Below, piece after piece: positions 36,094 to 44,695 of a stretch of 64,000 nucleotides of DNA. The DNA lies in contig NZ_QKRA01000003.1 in the NCBI RefSeq assembly GCF_003362755.1, positions 310,001-374,000 on the forward strand. Direction: 5' to 3'. The DNA comes from Marinomonas piezotolerans (GTDB lineage Bacteria; Pseudomonadota; Gammaproteobacteria; Pseudomonadales; Marinomonadaceae). Positions within the stretch are counted from its first letter, which is position 1. The number at the start of each line of letters is the position of its first letter. The notes under the pieces were generated by a model. It had not been told where the DNA came from and did no database searches. It was given only the letters and a program-made list of their open reading frames with translations. Position numbers and translations under genes: made by a program.

Positions 36094-36123
36094 CGACGCT
36101 CTATCCAGCTGAGCTACGGGCGC
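36047..36123 (-). tRNA. tRNA-Arg(CCG)
   Basis: Read on the minus strand, the 77-nt gene folds as a cloverleaf. Acceptor GCGCCCG pairs with CGGGCGT (a G-U at the first pair), the D arm is GCTC/GAGC, the anticodon stem TCGCC/GGCGA encloses loop CTCCGGA with anticodon CCG, and the T arm is GAAGG/CCTTT with TTCAAAT. CCA is encoded. It decodes CGG. The gene serves as the integration landmark of the island lying beyond its 3' end. Confidence 0.95.
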
Positions 36124-36140
36124 ATTGCACTAGGGCGCGA

Positions 36141-36169
36141 ATTATAAGGGCTTGAGGCTGGGGACTCAA
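36141..36169 (-). promoter_or_regulatory. Promoter of tRNA-Arg(CCG)
   Basis: On the minus strand there is -35 TTGAGT (36169-36164), a 17-bp spacer and a perfect -10 TATAAT (36146-36141), followed by a GC-rich discriminator (TCGCGCCC) as is usual in stringently controlled stable-RNA genes. The tRNA begins 18 bp after the -10. Confidence 0.8.
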
Positions 36170-36297
36170 GACAGAATTTAGCTTTGCGTCACAAAATTAC
36201 TGTTAAGCTGCAGCAATCACTAATCTGCAATATTTAGATTTCCCTAAAATTTCGATTTTGGTGTAGTCAAAAGGAATTTAAACGTGCGTAATACGTC

Positions 36298-36303
36298 TAT
36301 AAT
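36298..36303 (+). promoter_or_regulatory. Candidate -10 element of the DUF4394-cupredoxin-GGDEF/EAL unit
   Basis: A perfect TATAAT lies 34 bp upstream of the ATG at 36338. No good -35 is present at 16-18 bp spacing (AATTTA), so an activator may be needed or the promoter may be weak. Confidence 0.4.
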
Positions 36304-36337
36304 GCTAACAATTGTTTGACGAATTAAAGGAATCTGT

Positions 36338-37231
36338 ATGTCTAAATCTAATGTTCGACAACGAGTGATTGGTGCAACACTGGCTATGAGCGTTGTATTT
36401 GCTGCGCCTGCCTTTGCGGAAAGTAGTATGAGTACGATGCCCACGTCGGTGTGGGCGATCGATGATCAGCATAAATTGATCAATGTGAATCCCAAGCAGC
36501 CTTCAAATGTCAAAAAATCTGTCCAAGTTACAGGCTTGGCCGAGGATGACAAGATTATTGGAATTGACTTTCGCGTTGCCTATGGCGATATGTATGCACT
36601 AGCGAATACAGGGCGTATTTATCTAATCAATTTTAATACTGGTGAAGCAACGTTAGTGCCGGGATCGTCTCCTGTCGACTATATGGCAATGGGACCTTAT
36701 GGGTTTGACTTTAACCCCGCGGCAGACAAGCTTCGTGTTGTTGGCGGTAAAAACCGTAATCTACGTTTACATCCCGAAACAGGCGGAATTGTTGACTTTG
36801 ACAAAACAGTTCCCGCAACACAAGTGGATCCTAAATTGGCGTACAGTGAAAGCGATCAATTTGCGGGCGAGCTGCCTGATATCGTAGCAGCGGGTTACAC
36901 GTATAATACAAAAGACAGCAAGCTGACGACGAATTATGCGATTGATCGTCGTAATGGTATGTTAGTGATGCAAGGTACCAAAGAAGGAGCAACGCCCTCC
37001 GTCTCTCCGAATTTAGGCGTATTGTATTCTGTTGGACACCTAGGGCTAGGTGCGATTCGTGATGCATCTATGGACATTAGTGATGTTAACAATGTTGCAT
37101 TAGCCGCCATATTAAGCAGCCAAAACGAGCACACTGTGTTGGTAGAAGTTGACCTTGACACGGGGCGAAGCTACACATTAGGTACGCTAGGATCAGGTAC
37201 TCATTACACAGGTTTTGCTATCGAACCTTAG
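36338..37231 (+). CDS. Periplasmic DUF4394-like protein
   Basis: This 297-residue protein has a signal peptide (about residues 1-28, ending AFAE). The mature part looks like a beta-propeller-type DUF4394 domain, with repeated strands such as VWAIDDQHKLINVNP, IGIDFRVAYGDMYAL, GPYGFDFNPAADKLRVVG and LGTLGSGTHYTGFAI. The function of the family is unknown. It heads a tight unit with a cupredoxin-like protein (17 bp gap) and a GGDEF-EAL protein, so it may take part in extracytoplasmic sensing. The start has AGGAA upstream. Confidence 0.75.
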   Translation: MSKSNVRQRVIGATLAMSVVFAAPAFAESSMSTMPTSVWAIDDQHKLINVNPKQPSNVKKSVQVTGLAEDDKIIGIDFRVAYGDMYALANTGRIYLINFNTGEATLVPGSSPVDYMAMGPYGFDFNPAADKLRVVGGKNRNLRLHPETGGIVDFDKTVPATQVDPKLAYSESDQFAGELPDIVAAGYTYNTKDSKLTTNYAIDRRNGMLVMQGTKEGATPSVSPNLGVLYSVGHLGLGAIRDASMDISDVNNVALAAILSSQNEHTVLVEVDLDTGRSYTLGTLGSGTHYTGFAIEP

Positions 37232-37248
37232 TATAAGGACGTTTCTTA

Positions 37249-37860
37249 ATGCAGAAATCGTTGTTTTTTGCAGCATTCTTATTGTCGGCGATGTCTATGT
37301 CCTCGTTGGCATCGGACATCCAAATAACGGTGTTGGATAATAGAGGTGAGCCACTTAAAGATGCGGTGGTGTTTTTGAAGTCAGATGCCTTGATCGCAAC
37401 AGCGAAGCCTTTAGATGGGGTGGAAATGGCACAACAAGATCGCGAATTTGTGCCTGGTTTACGTGTAGTCACTCGTGGTAGTGGGGTTGAGTTCCCTAAT
37501 CGTGACGATGTGCGCCATCATGTGTACTCTTTTTCACCCGCTAAGACCTTCGAGTTGAAGCTCTATATAGGGAAGCCCAAAGCGCCCGTTGTATTTGATG
37601 AAGAGGGGGTTATTGAGCTCGGGTGCAATATTCATGACACCATGCTGGGCTGGGTTTTGGTGACCTCGACACCTGTGTATGCCAAGACGGATGCAGAAGG
37701 TAACGTTGTTTTCAAAGGACATAAAGCGGACCAATATACGCTTGATGTATGGCATCGTTCTTTCCCCTATGGTGCACCTTATGAGCAATCATCATTGGCC
37801 GTTGCCAATGATGATGTTAGCCATACGATTAGGCTGTCTTCGACGGGAGGCGCGTTTTAA
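37249..37860 (+). CDS. Periplasmic cupredoxin-like (methylamine utilisation-type) protein
   Basis: The 203-residue protein has a signal peptide (about residues 1-21, ending SSLAS). A beta-sandwich with a possible type-1 copper site follows: His in VRHHVYSFSP (about residues 88-97) and the C-x2-H-x2-M cluster of GCNIHDTMLGW (about 125-135). The family is often annotated as methylamine utilisation protein, although no methylamine dehydrogenase is present here. Its stop overlaps the ATG of the GGDEF-EAL gene by one base, so the two are translationally coupled and probably function together. Confidence 0.7.
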   Translation: MQKSLFFAAFLLSAMSMSSLASDIQITVLDNRGEPLKDAVVFLKSDALIATAKPLDGVEMAQQDREFVPGLRVVTRGSGVEFPNRDDVRHHVYSFSPAKTFELKLYIGKPKAPVVFDEEGVIELGCNIHDTMLGWVLVTSTPVYAKTDAEGNVVFKGHKADQYTLDVWHRSFPYGAPYEQSSLAVANDDVSHTIRLSSTGGAF

Positions 37861-40244
37861 TGAGGCGCCTCCTTGCACTGTTGCAATCTCGGCTTTCCAC
37901 AAAGTTCGTTTTATTCACTCTGCTTTTATTGATCATTATTCAAGCTGCTGGCTTTTTGATTGTACGTGAAACTGTTGATCGTCATGTTCGAGCCCAATCA
38001 AGCGAATCGATCGCGGTATCTGAACGTATTTGGGAGCAGTTTCTAACGCAAGTTCATGATCGATTACAAGAAGGTGCTGAAGTGCTTTCTGCTGACTTTG
38101 GTTTCCGGTCGGCAGTCGCTTCAAGAGATGAAAAGACCATAGCGTCCGCATTGGTTAATAGCAGTGAGCGGATCGGGGCATCGGTGGCCATTTTGGTTAA
38201 CCCTCAGTGGGAGTTACAGGCTTCTTCCTCTCAACACTCGATGACTTCCAAAAGTTTGGATGTGTTGATTCATCATTTAGCTGAATCCCATAGTAATAAT
38301 GATAACGCTGATTTAATTGCTATTTATGATGGCCAGCCAACACAATTTGTGTGGGCTCCGGTTCGAGCGCCTCGTGTCGTGGGGCATGTCTTGATGGGAT
38401 TTACGATCCAAGAAAGCCGAATTCAAGATGCTAGTGAACTAGCTGATGTTGATATGGCGCTACTCACAAACGATGGAAATTCAATCAAAGTACTTGCCAG
38501 TGCACCAAAGTTCTACGATTACTTCGCCGATCATATTTCGCCAGCGTATTTTTCTGATCGAGGGCAACGAGAGCTTACGATTGATGATGAAACCTATGTG
38601 ACCGTTACTCAGGGCATGGAGGTAATTGGTGGAGACATCAGTATTGTGTTTATGGAGTCTCTAACCCAAGCAAGTGCCCGATTTAATCTTCTCGCTGATC
38701 AGTATCTTATTATTACTGGTGCGGGCGTGTTGATATTTGGTCTCTTGATTATTTGGCTTTCTAATCGTGTTACTCATCCTTTGGTAGCGTTAACCAAGGC
38801 GACCAGCGCTCTTGAAAAAGGGGACTTTCACGCTGACATTGGCGGTTTTGAGCGGCATGACGAGATCGGTGTCCTCGCTCGTAGCTTTGACGGTATGCGG
38901 ACCAGTATCAGTGATCAGCAGGCAAAAATTAAACAGCTTGCGTATTACGATCCACTGACTTCTTTGCCCAACCTAATTAACTTTCGTACACACGTGCAGC
39001 AGGCCATTGAATCGCAGCAGTACGATCGAGTGTCCATTATTACCATCAACTTAGACCGATTCAAGCAAGTCAATGATGTGCTTGGTTATGAGATGGGGGA
39101 CAATATACTCAAGGCAACAGCTAACCGTATTACGGCCATAGACTGTATTGAGCCCGATCAAGTTGCACGAGTAAGTGGAGACGAATTTTCGATATTAGTG
39201 TTACCTAATTGCACGTCGAATATGGACGTCGCCAAAGCGTTGCAAAATGCTCTTCGTGAGCCAATGGAGATTGATGACACGCAAATAGACTTGAGCTCAA
39301 GTATTGGTATTGCATCATGGCCAGATGATGTAGCGGATTGCAATAATTTGATCAACGCGTCCCAGCTAGCCATGTATTCGGCGAAAGCACGAAAAGAAGA
39401 AATCGTTGAATATCGAGAAGATCTAGTGACGTCTGCACCAGAAAACCTAGGGCTATTGTCTGAGTTACGTCGAGCGGTTCGACAAAATGAGTTGCGTGTT
39501 TTTTTGCAGCCTAAAGTGGATACGCGTAGCCATGAAGCCGTCGCAGCAGAAGCTTTGATCAGATGGGAGCATCCAGAGAATGGCATGGTTGCGCCATATC
39601 GTTTTGTCCCCTTTGCTGAACAAACGGGGTTCGTCAGAGAACTGACCAAATGGATGATTCGAGAGATTGCTAAAAATTGGCATGCCTTGCAGCCAGAAAC
39701 CGGCATGTTACGCATTTCGGTCAACTTGTCGACACGAGACTTGATGACTTCTGGGTTGCCAGAATTTTTGCACGACGTGCTAGAGCGGTACCAGGTACCT
39801 GCATCGGGTATGTGCTTAGAAATCACCGAAAGCGCTATTATGGATGACCCTAAATTCGCCGAACAAACATTAGCGAAGTTGTCTGCTATGGGGTTCCGGT
39901 TGTCCATAGATGACTTTGGTACAGGGTATTCGTCGCTGGGGTATTTAAAGCGCCTTCCGGTGAATGAGTTGAAAGTTGATCAATCGTTTGTGTTTGGCAT
40001 GATTGAAAATCCAAATGACTTGGTGATCGTTCAGTCAACGATCGATTTAGCCCATAATCTAGGTTTAGATGTTGTCGCTGAAGGGGTAGAAACCGTTGAG
40101 ATGTATGAGGCGCTAAGTCAACTGGGCTGCGAGGAAGCTCAGGGGTATCTTATTAGTCGGCCTATGCCTATGGAAGAGTTCAAGGCATGGCGTCAGGATT
40201 GGTCTTTAAAACAGGCGTCGAGTGATCATCCCGTTTTTTCATAG
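37860..40244 (+). CDS. Membrane GGDEF-EAL protein (c-di-GMP turnover)
   Basis: The 794-residue protein has a first membrane helix (about residues 14-36), a periplasmic sensor region (about 40-275), a second helix (about 278-300), HAMP (about 300-352), GGDEF (about 360-520) and EAL (about 540-785). The GGDEF signature is SGDEF; cyclase activity is uncertain. The EAL domain keeps EALIRWEH, the DDFGTGYSS loop and KVDQSF, so phosphodiesterase activity is likely. The periplasmic domain is adjacent in the operon to the cupredoxin-like and DUF4394 proteins, which may deliver a copper or redox cue. Confidence 0.92.
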   Translation: MRRLLALLQSRLSTKFVLFTLLLLIIIQAAGFLIVRETVDRHVRAQSSESIAVSERIWEQFLTQVHDRLQEGAEVLSADFGFRSAVASRDEKTIASALVNSSERIGASVAILVNPQWELQASSSQHSMTSKSLDVLIHHLAESHSNNDNADLIAIYDGQPTQFVWAPVRAPRVVGHVLMGFTIQESRIQDASELADVDMALLTNDGNSIKVLASAPKFYDYFADHISPAYFSDRGQRELTIDDETYVTVTQGMEVIGGDISIVFMESLTQASARFNLLADQYLIITGAGVLIFGLLIIWLSNRVTHPLVALTKATSALEKGDFHADIGGFERHDEIGVLARSFDGMRTSISDQQAKIKQLAYYDPLTSLPNLINFRTHVQQAIESQQYDRVSIITINLDRFKQVNDVLGYEMGDNILKATANRITAIDCIEPDQVARVSGDEFSILVLPNCTSNMDVAKALQNALREPMEIDDTQIDLSSSIGIASWPDDVADCNNLINASQLAMYSAKARKEEIVEYREDLVTSAPENLGLLSELRRAVRQNELRVFLQPKVDTRSHEAVAAEALIRWEHPENGMVAPYRFVPFAEQTGFVRELTKWMIREIAKNWHALQPETGMLRISVNLSTRDLMTSGLPEFLHDVLERYQVPASGMCLEITESAIMDDPKFAEQTLAKLSAMGFRLSIDDFGTGYSSLGYLKRLPVNELKVDQSFVFGMIENPNDLVIVQSTIDLAHNLGLDVVAEGVETVEMYEALSQLGCEEAQGYLISRPMPMEEFKAWRQDWSLKQASSDHPVFS

Positions 40245-40496
40245 TATAGATTTAACGAATCAGCTCGGAAGAGAGCGCTCATATTAAAAACTTATCATGG
40301 AAAAGAGCATGGTATTGCGGCGCTTGGTGTTCCAAACCTATGCTTCAGTACACCTCGTAAGCGCAGGTTTTACCGCTATTGTATGATAAAAGCATAAAAT
40401 GCTGACTTGTTTGTGGTATTTTTTGTAAAATTAATACAGGCTAGTTATATGTGTTATTTTACTCAATTGCCCTTATGAACAGGAGGTCTACAGCGA

Positions 40497-41420
40497 GTGT
40501 CTAGTGAAAAGCCTGTACGTCCTAAGAGTAATCATATTGAATTAGCGAAAAAGCTGATTGATATCGTGTCCGCAAAAGGAATGAGTGTCGGCGATAGGTT
40601 GCCTGAAAAATACTTTGCCGATCAATGCGGCGTGTCTCGTACATTAATTCGTTCAGCTTTTAAGCTATTGAAAGAACGGGGTGTTCTTGATTGGAAAGAG
40701 GAGGTGGGCTACACGCTGATCGCTTCGTCTCATGATTTACTAGATTTTCAAGATGGGCTCCCAGCAGCAAGTGAGAGTGCGTTAGCAGACCAAATTCTAT
40801 TGGATCGAACGGCGCGTCGGATCGCTCAAAGTGTGTCTGTTAGTGCGCTTACTCGACGATACAATGTTACTCGTCAGCGCGTATTAAGCGCGCTACAAAA
40901 GCTTCAAAGTGATGATTTAGTTAGTCAATCGGCTAGTCAATCTTGGGTGTTTCAGACGTTGTTGGATAATGCTGATTCGATAAAAGAGAGTCTAGAGTAT
41001 CGTTTGGTCGCGGAGCCAGCAGCTATTTTGGCAAATGGTTTTAAGTTACATCAGCAGCTTGCTGTATCACTTCGTAAACAAATCGAATCCTTTTTAAAGG
41101 TCCCTGTTGGGGGGGCAGATCTTCAGCTGTTTATCCAGCAGGATGTGGAATTCCATCTGTTGCTCGCCACCTCCTCAGGTAATCGCTTTTTGGCGGACAG
41201 CTTGACCAATCATCACAGACTAAGGCAGTTGCCAAATGCGAGGATCAGTCTTACTGATTTTCGTATGCGTCAAGCGCACATGGAGCATTTAGAGATACTA
41301 ACGATGATTGAGTCGGGTCAATTTGATGCTGCGGCAGATATGATGAAGGTTCATTTGAGATTGTCGCAGAGCTTGAGGCCTAGTACTGTAAACCGCGGAA
41401 GTCCCCCCCTTTTTAAGTAA
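40497..41420 (+). CDS. GntR-family regulator with duplicated HTH and FCD domain
   Basis: The 307-residue protein starts at GTG 40497 behind AGGAGG. It contains two winged-helix-like segments: residues about 8-70 (GDRLPEKYFADQCGVSRTLIRSAFKLL) and about 92-148 (VSALTRRYNVTRQRVLSALQKLQ), then an all-helical FCD domain (about 155-295; DVEFHLLLATSSGNRFL). Two HTH units in one GntR chain are uncommon. It is the first gene of the glycosyltransferase/polyamine cluster and the only regulator in it, so it most likely controls the whole set. The ligand is unknown. Confidence 0.82.
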   Translation: MSSEKPVRPKSNHIELAKKLIDIVSAKGMSVGDRLPEKYFADQCGVSRTLIRSAFKLLKERGVLDWKEEVGYTLIASSHDLLDFQDGLPAASESALADQILLDRTARRIAQSVSVSALTRRYNVTRQRVLSALQKLQSDDLVSQSASQSWVFQTLLDNADSIKESLEYRLVAEPAAILANGFKLHQQLAVSLRKQIESFLKVPVGGADLQLFIQQDVEFHLLLATSSGNRFLADSLTNHHRLRQLPNARISLTDFRMRQAHMEHLEILTMIESGQFDAAADMMKVHLRLSQSLRPSTVNRGSPPLFK

Positions 41421-41480
41421 AGTGTTATCCTTGCGTTACTCTTTGGGTGGGCCCCATAAATACATAATTGAGTTGTTTGA

Positions 41481-42764
41481 ATGTCGAATCGTGCTCCATT
41501 AATTGCTTTTTTTCCCGAGGCCAGCTTTGGTGCTGCGCTTAATTGCGTCGCTATAGCACAATCTCTAGCGGAGTTGGGTGCTGAATCTGTGTTTGTGTGC
41601 CATCCCGGTTTTTCAGGTGTGTTCTCTCAATATGGTTTTAAGGAGTATCATCTTTCTCGCGATGTCGATGTCTCTCAAGATGAAACGGAAGATTATTGGC
41701 AAGAGTTTATTGAGCGGCATACTCCGCATTTTTCATTGTCTCCTCTTGATCAGCTAGATACGTACGTGGGTCCCACTTGGGATGCAATTGTAGAAACAGT
41801 AGAAAAGGAAGATGGGTCTCTTTATTCCTTGCTGGGACGATTGTCACCAGATTTAGTAGTGTTGGACAATGTCATTATGTTCCCCGCTATTCTGCGTTTG
41901 TCCATACCTTGGGTAAGAGTTATTTCTTGTGTGGAAACAGAGCTGGCGGATGCGAATGTTCCGCCTTACCTTTCGGGGTTGTCTGTGGGAGATGAGTCAG
42001 CAATTCAGACATTTAATGAAGCTTATTTAAAAGCTGTGGAGCCCGCTTGGCATCGTTACCAAAAATTTCGGCAAAGTCATAAATTACCCGTTTTATCTGA
42101 TGGGGAATTTCTAGAGCCTTCGCCTTGGCTTAACCTTTTGTTAGCGCCCTCTATGGTAAGGCGAGAGCGCAGTGAGGTATTGCCCAAAGACAAATTTGTA
42201 TATCTCGAAGGGTGTGTGCGACGAGAAGCCCCCTTTAATCTGCCGGTATTTGCAAAAGACACGTTTCCCCTTGTCTATGTGAGCTTTGGCAGTCTAGGGG
42301 CGATTGATGTTGCTCTGATGCAAAGAATGATCCGTGTTTTTGAGCGGATTGAAGCAAGATTTATTGTTAATGTCGGGGGGTTTTTAGAAAATTATGACAA
42401 TGTTCCTGACAATGTGTTCTTAGGGGCGTGGTTCGCTCAGCCTTCTATCGTTAAATTAGCCGATTTGTTCGTTCACCATGGCGGTAACAATAGCTTTTGT
42501 GAGGCGTTGTATTTTGGTGTTCCTTCTTTGGTGATGCCCTATTGTTGGGATGGTCATGATAATGCTATTAGAGCCGTTGAGACAAAAACCGGTAGCATGT
42601 TGCACCGTTCAAATTGGACGGATGAAGAATTGAAGGATCATATAGAATCGTTGCTTGATAATAACTCTATGAAGAAGCGTCTGCGGGATAATGCAAGGGT
42701 CATGCAGCAGCAGCCGGGATCTGCTACGGCCGCGAATGCAATTTTAGCGTTGTGCTCTAAGTAA
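41481..42764 (+). CDS. UDP-glycosyltransferase-like protein 1 (GT1/MGT type)
   Basis: The 427-residue GT-B protein has FFPEASFGAALNCVAIAQSLAE at the N-terminus, VSFGSLGAID at the start of the C-terminal domain, and a donor-binding segment HHGGNNSFCEAL-YFGVP...WDGHDNA. This replaces the usual HHGGxGTxxEAL...DQxxNA of macrolide and plant-type GT1 enzymes. The Asn-Asn and the WDGHDN changes point to a separate clade. A paralogue with the same changes lies at 47445-48725. It should transfer a sugar from a UDP-sugar to a small acceptor. It is followed by a 790-bp gap before the transporter genes. Confidence 0.82.
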   Translation: MSNRAPLIAFFPEASFGAALNCVAIAQSLAELGAESVFVCHPGFSGVFSQYGFKEYHLSRDVDVSQDETEDYWQEFIERHTPHFSLSPLDQLDTYVGPTWDAIVETVEKEDGSLYSLLGRLSPDLVVLDNVIMFPAILRLSIPWVRVISCVETELADANVPPYLSGLSVGDESAIQTFNEAYLKAVEPAWHRYQKFRQSHKLPVLSDGEFLEPSPWLNLLLAPSMVRRERSEVLPKDKFVYLEGCVRREAPFNLPVFAKDTFPLVYVSFGSLGAIDVALMQRMIRVFERIEARFIVNVGGFLENYDNVPDNVFLGAWFAQPSIVKLADLFVHHGGNNSFCEALYFGVPSLVMPYCWDGHDNAIRAVETKTGSMLHRSNWTDEELKDHIESLLDNNSMKKRLRDNARVMQQQPGSATAANAILALCSK

Positions 42765-43557
42765 GTTCTCAATGCATAATTTTTTGCTACTGTAATTAGT
42801 CAGCTTGTTCGTGAGCGTATATCTGTAGTGGTCTGATTGTTGATGCCACTACAGAACTCATTCGGATATACATTTCTGTATATCCAACTCTATTCTAAAC
42901 GGGCTCGTAACTGCCTTGTTACGTTAGTTTAACCTCCCTTATAGGTTGTGGATAATGTCAATCCTGTTATTGGGATGTTCCATACTCTACCTTTCTAATC
43001 CCTCCTGAAACAACGTTTTTAACCGTACCTAGAAGGTATGCAGTCAGTATTTCTTATGGTTCTTCAGTAAATTGTTTACCAAGCAAGCTGAAGTGTGCAA
43101 AGGGTGTGAATGCGTAACTAATGTTGTGCTGCGTGAATTCTAGAGCATTTCTTTCGAGATTTTTTATTTTTAGTTGACTCCCATAATTTTGTGATTTTCC
43201 AGATAGGGTTTTATAACTGTCTGTTTTAATTGGTGATTTATTATATCTGGATTGCTCTTCTTAGACGAAACTGGGTGTTCAGTCTTTACGTTTTAAATGA
43301 GTCTGTACCCTTCACTTGATTGGATAGGTCGTCGGGAAATGAACTTATATTTTTATCCATTGGTATTTTTTATAAAAAAAGTACTAAAAAACAGGTTGAT
43401 TATTTTTTAATCTGGGTCCATATTATTTTCACAGACTTTATGAATTGCTTGATGCCGGTAGATCGGTTTTGCGGTCTGAATCTGATTGCGGCCTCTTTTT
43501 CGTTTGGTTTTGTAGATTGAAGTGAGTGAAAAATGACCTGCTAGCTTGGAGAATGAT
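42765..43557. other. Long non-coding gap inside the glycosyltransferase/polyamine cluster
   Basis: Within 790 bp no frame looks coding. Two hairpins are clear: CTGTAGTGG (42823-42831) with CCACTACAG (42846-42854), and GGATATAC (42864-42871) with GTATATCC (42878-42885). Neither has a T-run. The rest is AT-rich and could hold the promoter and operators of the transporter operon, or a small RNA. Nothing more specific can be supported. Confidence 0.45.
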
Positions 43558-44616
43558 ATGAGAATGGTTCGAGACTTTATTGTTAAAAGTTTTAGTGTTT
43601 CAGTCCTTTTTGCCGCAATAGCCAGTACAAACGCTGCAGCAGATGGTTTGGTGATTTCAAACTGGGATGGCTACATGGCGGCAGATGCGTTGCATAATTT
43701 TAAAGAGACTACCGGAATAGAATCCGAAATGGTTAACCATGCAACCAATGAAGAGATCATGGGTAAGCTAATCGCATCGAAAGGCAAAGGATATGATGTG
43801 GTATTTGTGTCCTCGCCATTTGCTGAAGTTTTGCATCAATTGGGCCTTGCTGCTGAAATAGACCATTCTAAAATTCCAAATCTTGCCAACCTTTACCCAG
43901 AAGCGAATAAACTCCCTCATGATCCGGGCAATACGTTCTCTGTCCCTTACACTTGGGGGACGACAGGGTTGTGTTATCGTGAAGATCTGGTTTCCCAAAC
44001 ACCAGATTCATGGAATGATTTGTTGAAGCCTTCAGCTGAGCTAGACGGAAAAATTACGATGTTGTCTACAGACCGTTGGTTACTTGCCGCTGGTTTCTTA
44101 GCGAATGGCTACTCCGTCAATGAAACAGACTCTAAAAAACTTGAGCAAGTTAAAGATGATTTAATTGAAGCTAAGAAACATCTGCTTGCCTACGATGATA
44201 CAACGTTTTACGCCAAGCTGGTTTCTGGAGAAGCCTCACTGGTCCACGCTTGGGATGGCTGGTGCAACTACGGTATTGCCGAAAGTACCGACATTAAGTA
44301 CGTCGTTCCAAAAGAGGGGACTGATTTATGGGTCGATACAATGGTGGTGATGAAAAGCTCTAAAAATATAGACGCGGCTTATACGTTTATCAACTATTTG
44401 TTGGATGCTAAGAACCATTCCTGGGCCGTAGAAAACATTTTATATAAAGTCCCGAATAAAGCGGCAATGGAAATCGTTGATCCATCTTACGCCATTCAAT
44501 ATCCAAATCTCGCAATGTCTCCTTCCGAACTTACTTCTTACGAAGAGCTTCGTGATGTTGGTAAATCCCAACGAGCATACTCTCGAGCAGTGAGTGAAAT
44601 AAAAGCCTCTCAATAA
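43558..44616 (+). CDS. Polyamine-type ABC transporter binding protein (PotD/PotF-like)
   Basis: The protein has 352 residues from ATG 43558 (GGAG at 6 nt); the upstream TTG at 43546 overlaps that ribosome site and is rejected. It has a signal peptide ending about residue 28 (AAADG), then the PotD fold with ISNWDGYMA, VPYTWGTTGL (about 126-135) and AWDGWCNYG. Tryptophan, tyrosine and acidic residues in these blocks form the amine-binding cleft in the family. It is the first of four importer genes. The ligand is probably putrescine, spermidine or another amine. Confidence 0.85.
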   Translation: MRMVRDFIVKSFSVSVLFAAIASTNAAADGLVISNWDGYMAADALHNFKETTGIESEMVNHATNEEIMGKLIASKGKGYDVVFVSSPFAEVLHQLGLAAEIDHSKIPNLANLYPEANKLPHDPGNTFSVPYTWGTTGLCYREDLVSQTPDSWNDLLKPSAELDGKITMLSTDRWLLAAGFLANGYSVNETDSKKLEQVKDDLIEAKKHLLAYDDTTFYAKLVSGEASLVHAWDGWCNYGIAESTDIKYVVPKEGTDLWVDTMVVMKSSKNIDAAYTFINYLLDAKNHSWAVENILYKVPNKAAMEIVDPSYAIQYPNLAMSPSELTSYEELRDVGKSQRAYSRAVSEIKASQ

Positions 44617-44695
44617 TTTAACCTAATAACTCTAATTTTAATAAGGTGTAGCCGCGTTCGATTAATCGTCGAACGTGGCTAGGGGAGACGTCGTC

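Noticed and set aside
39158-39907. 249-codon frame antisense to the GGDEF-EAL gene
   Set aside because: Shadow of a well-supported gene; composition is rich in Ser and Arg as expected from the complementary strand.
43320-43520. 66-codon hydrophobic frame before the polyamine binding protein
   Set aside because: Starts without a ribosome site in very AT-rich sequence; hydrophobicity follows from T-rich codons.
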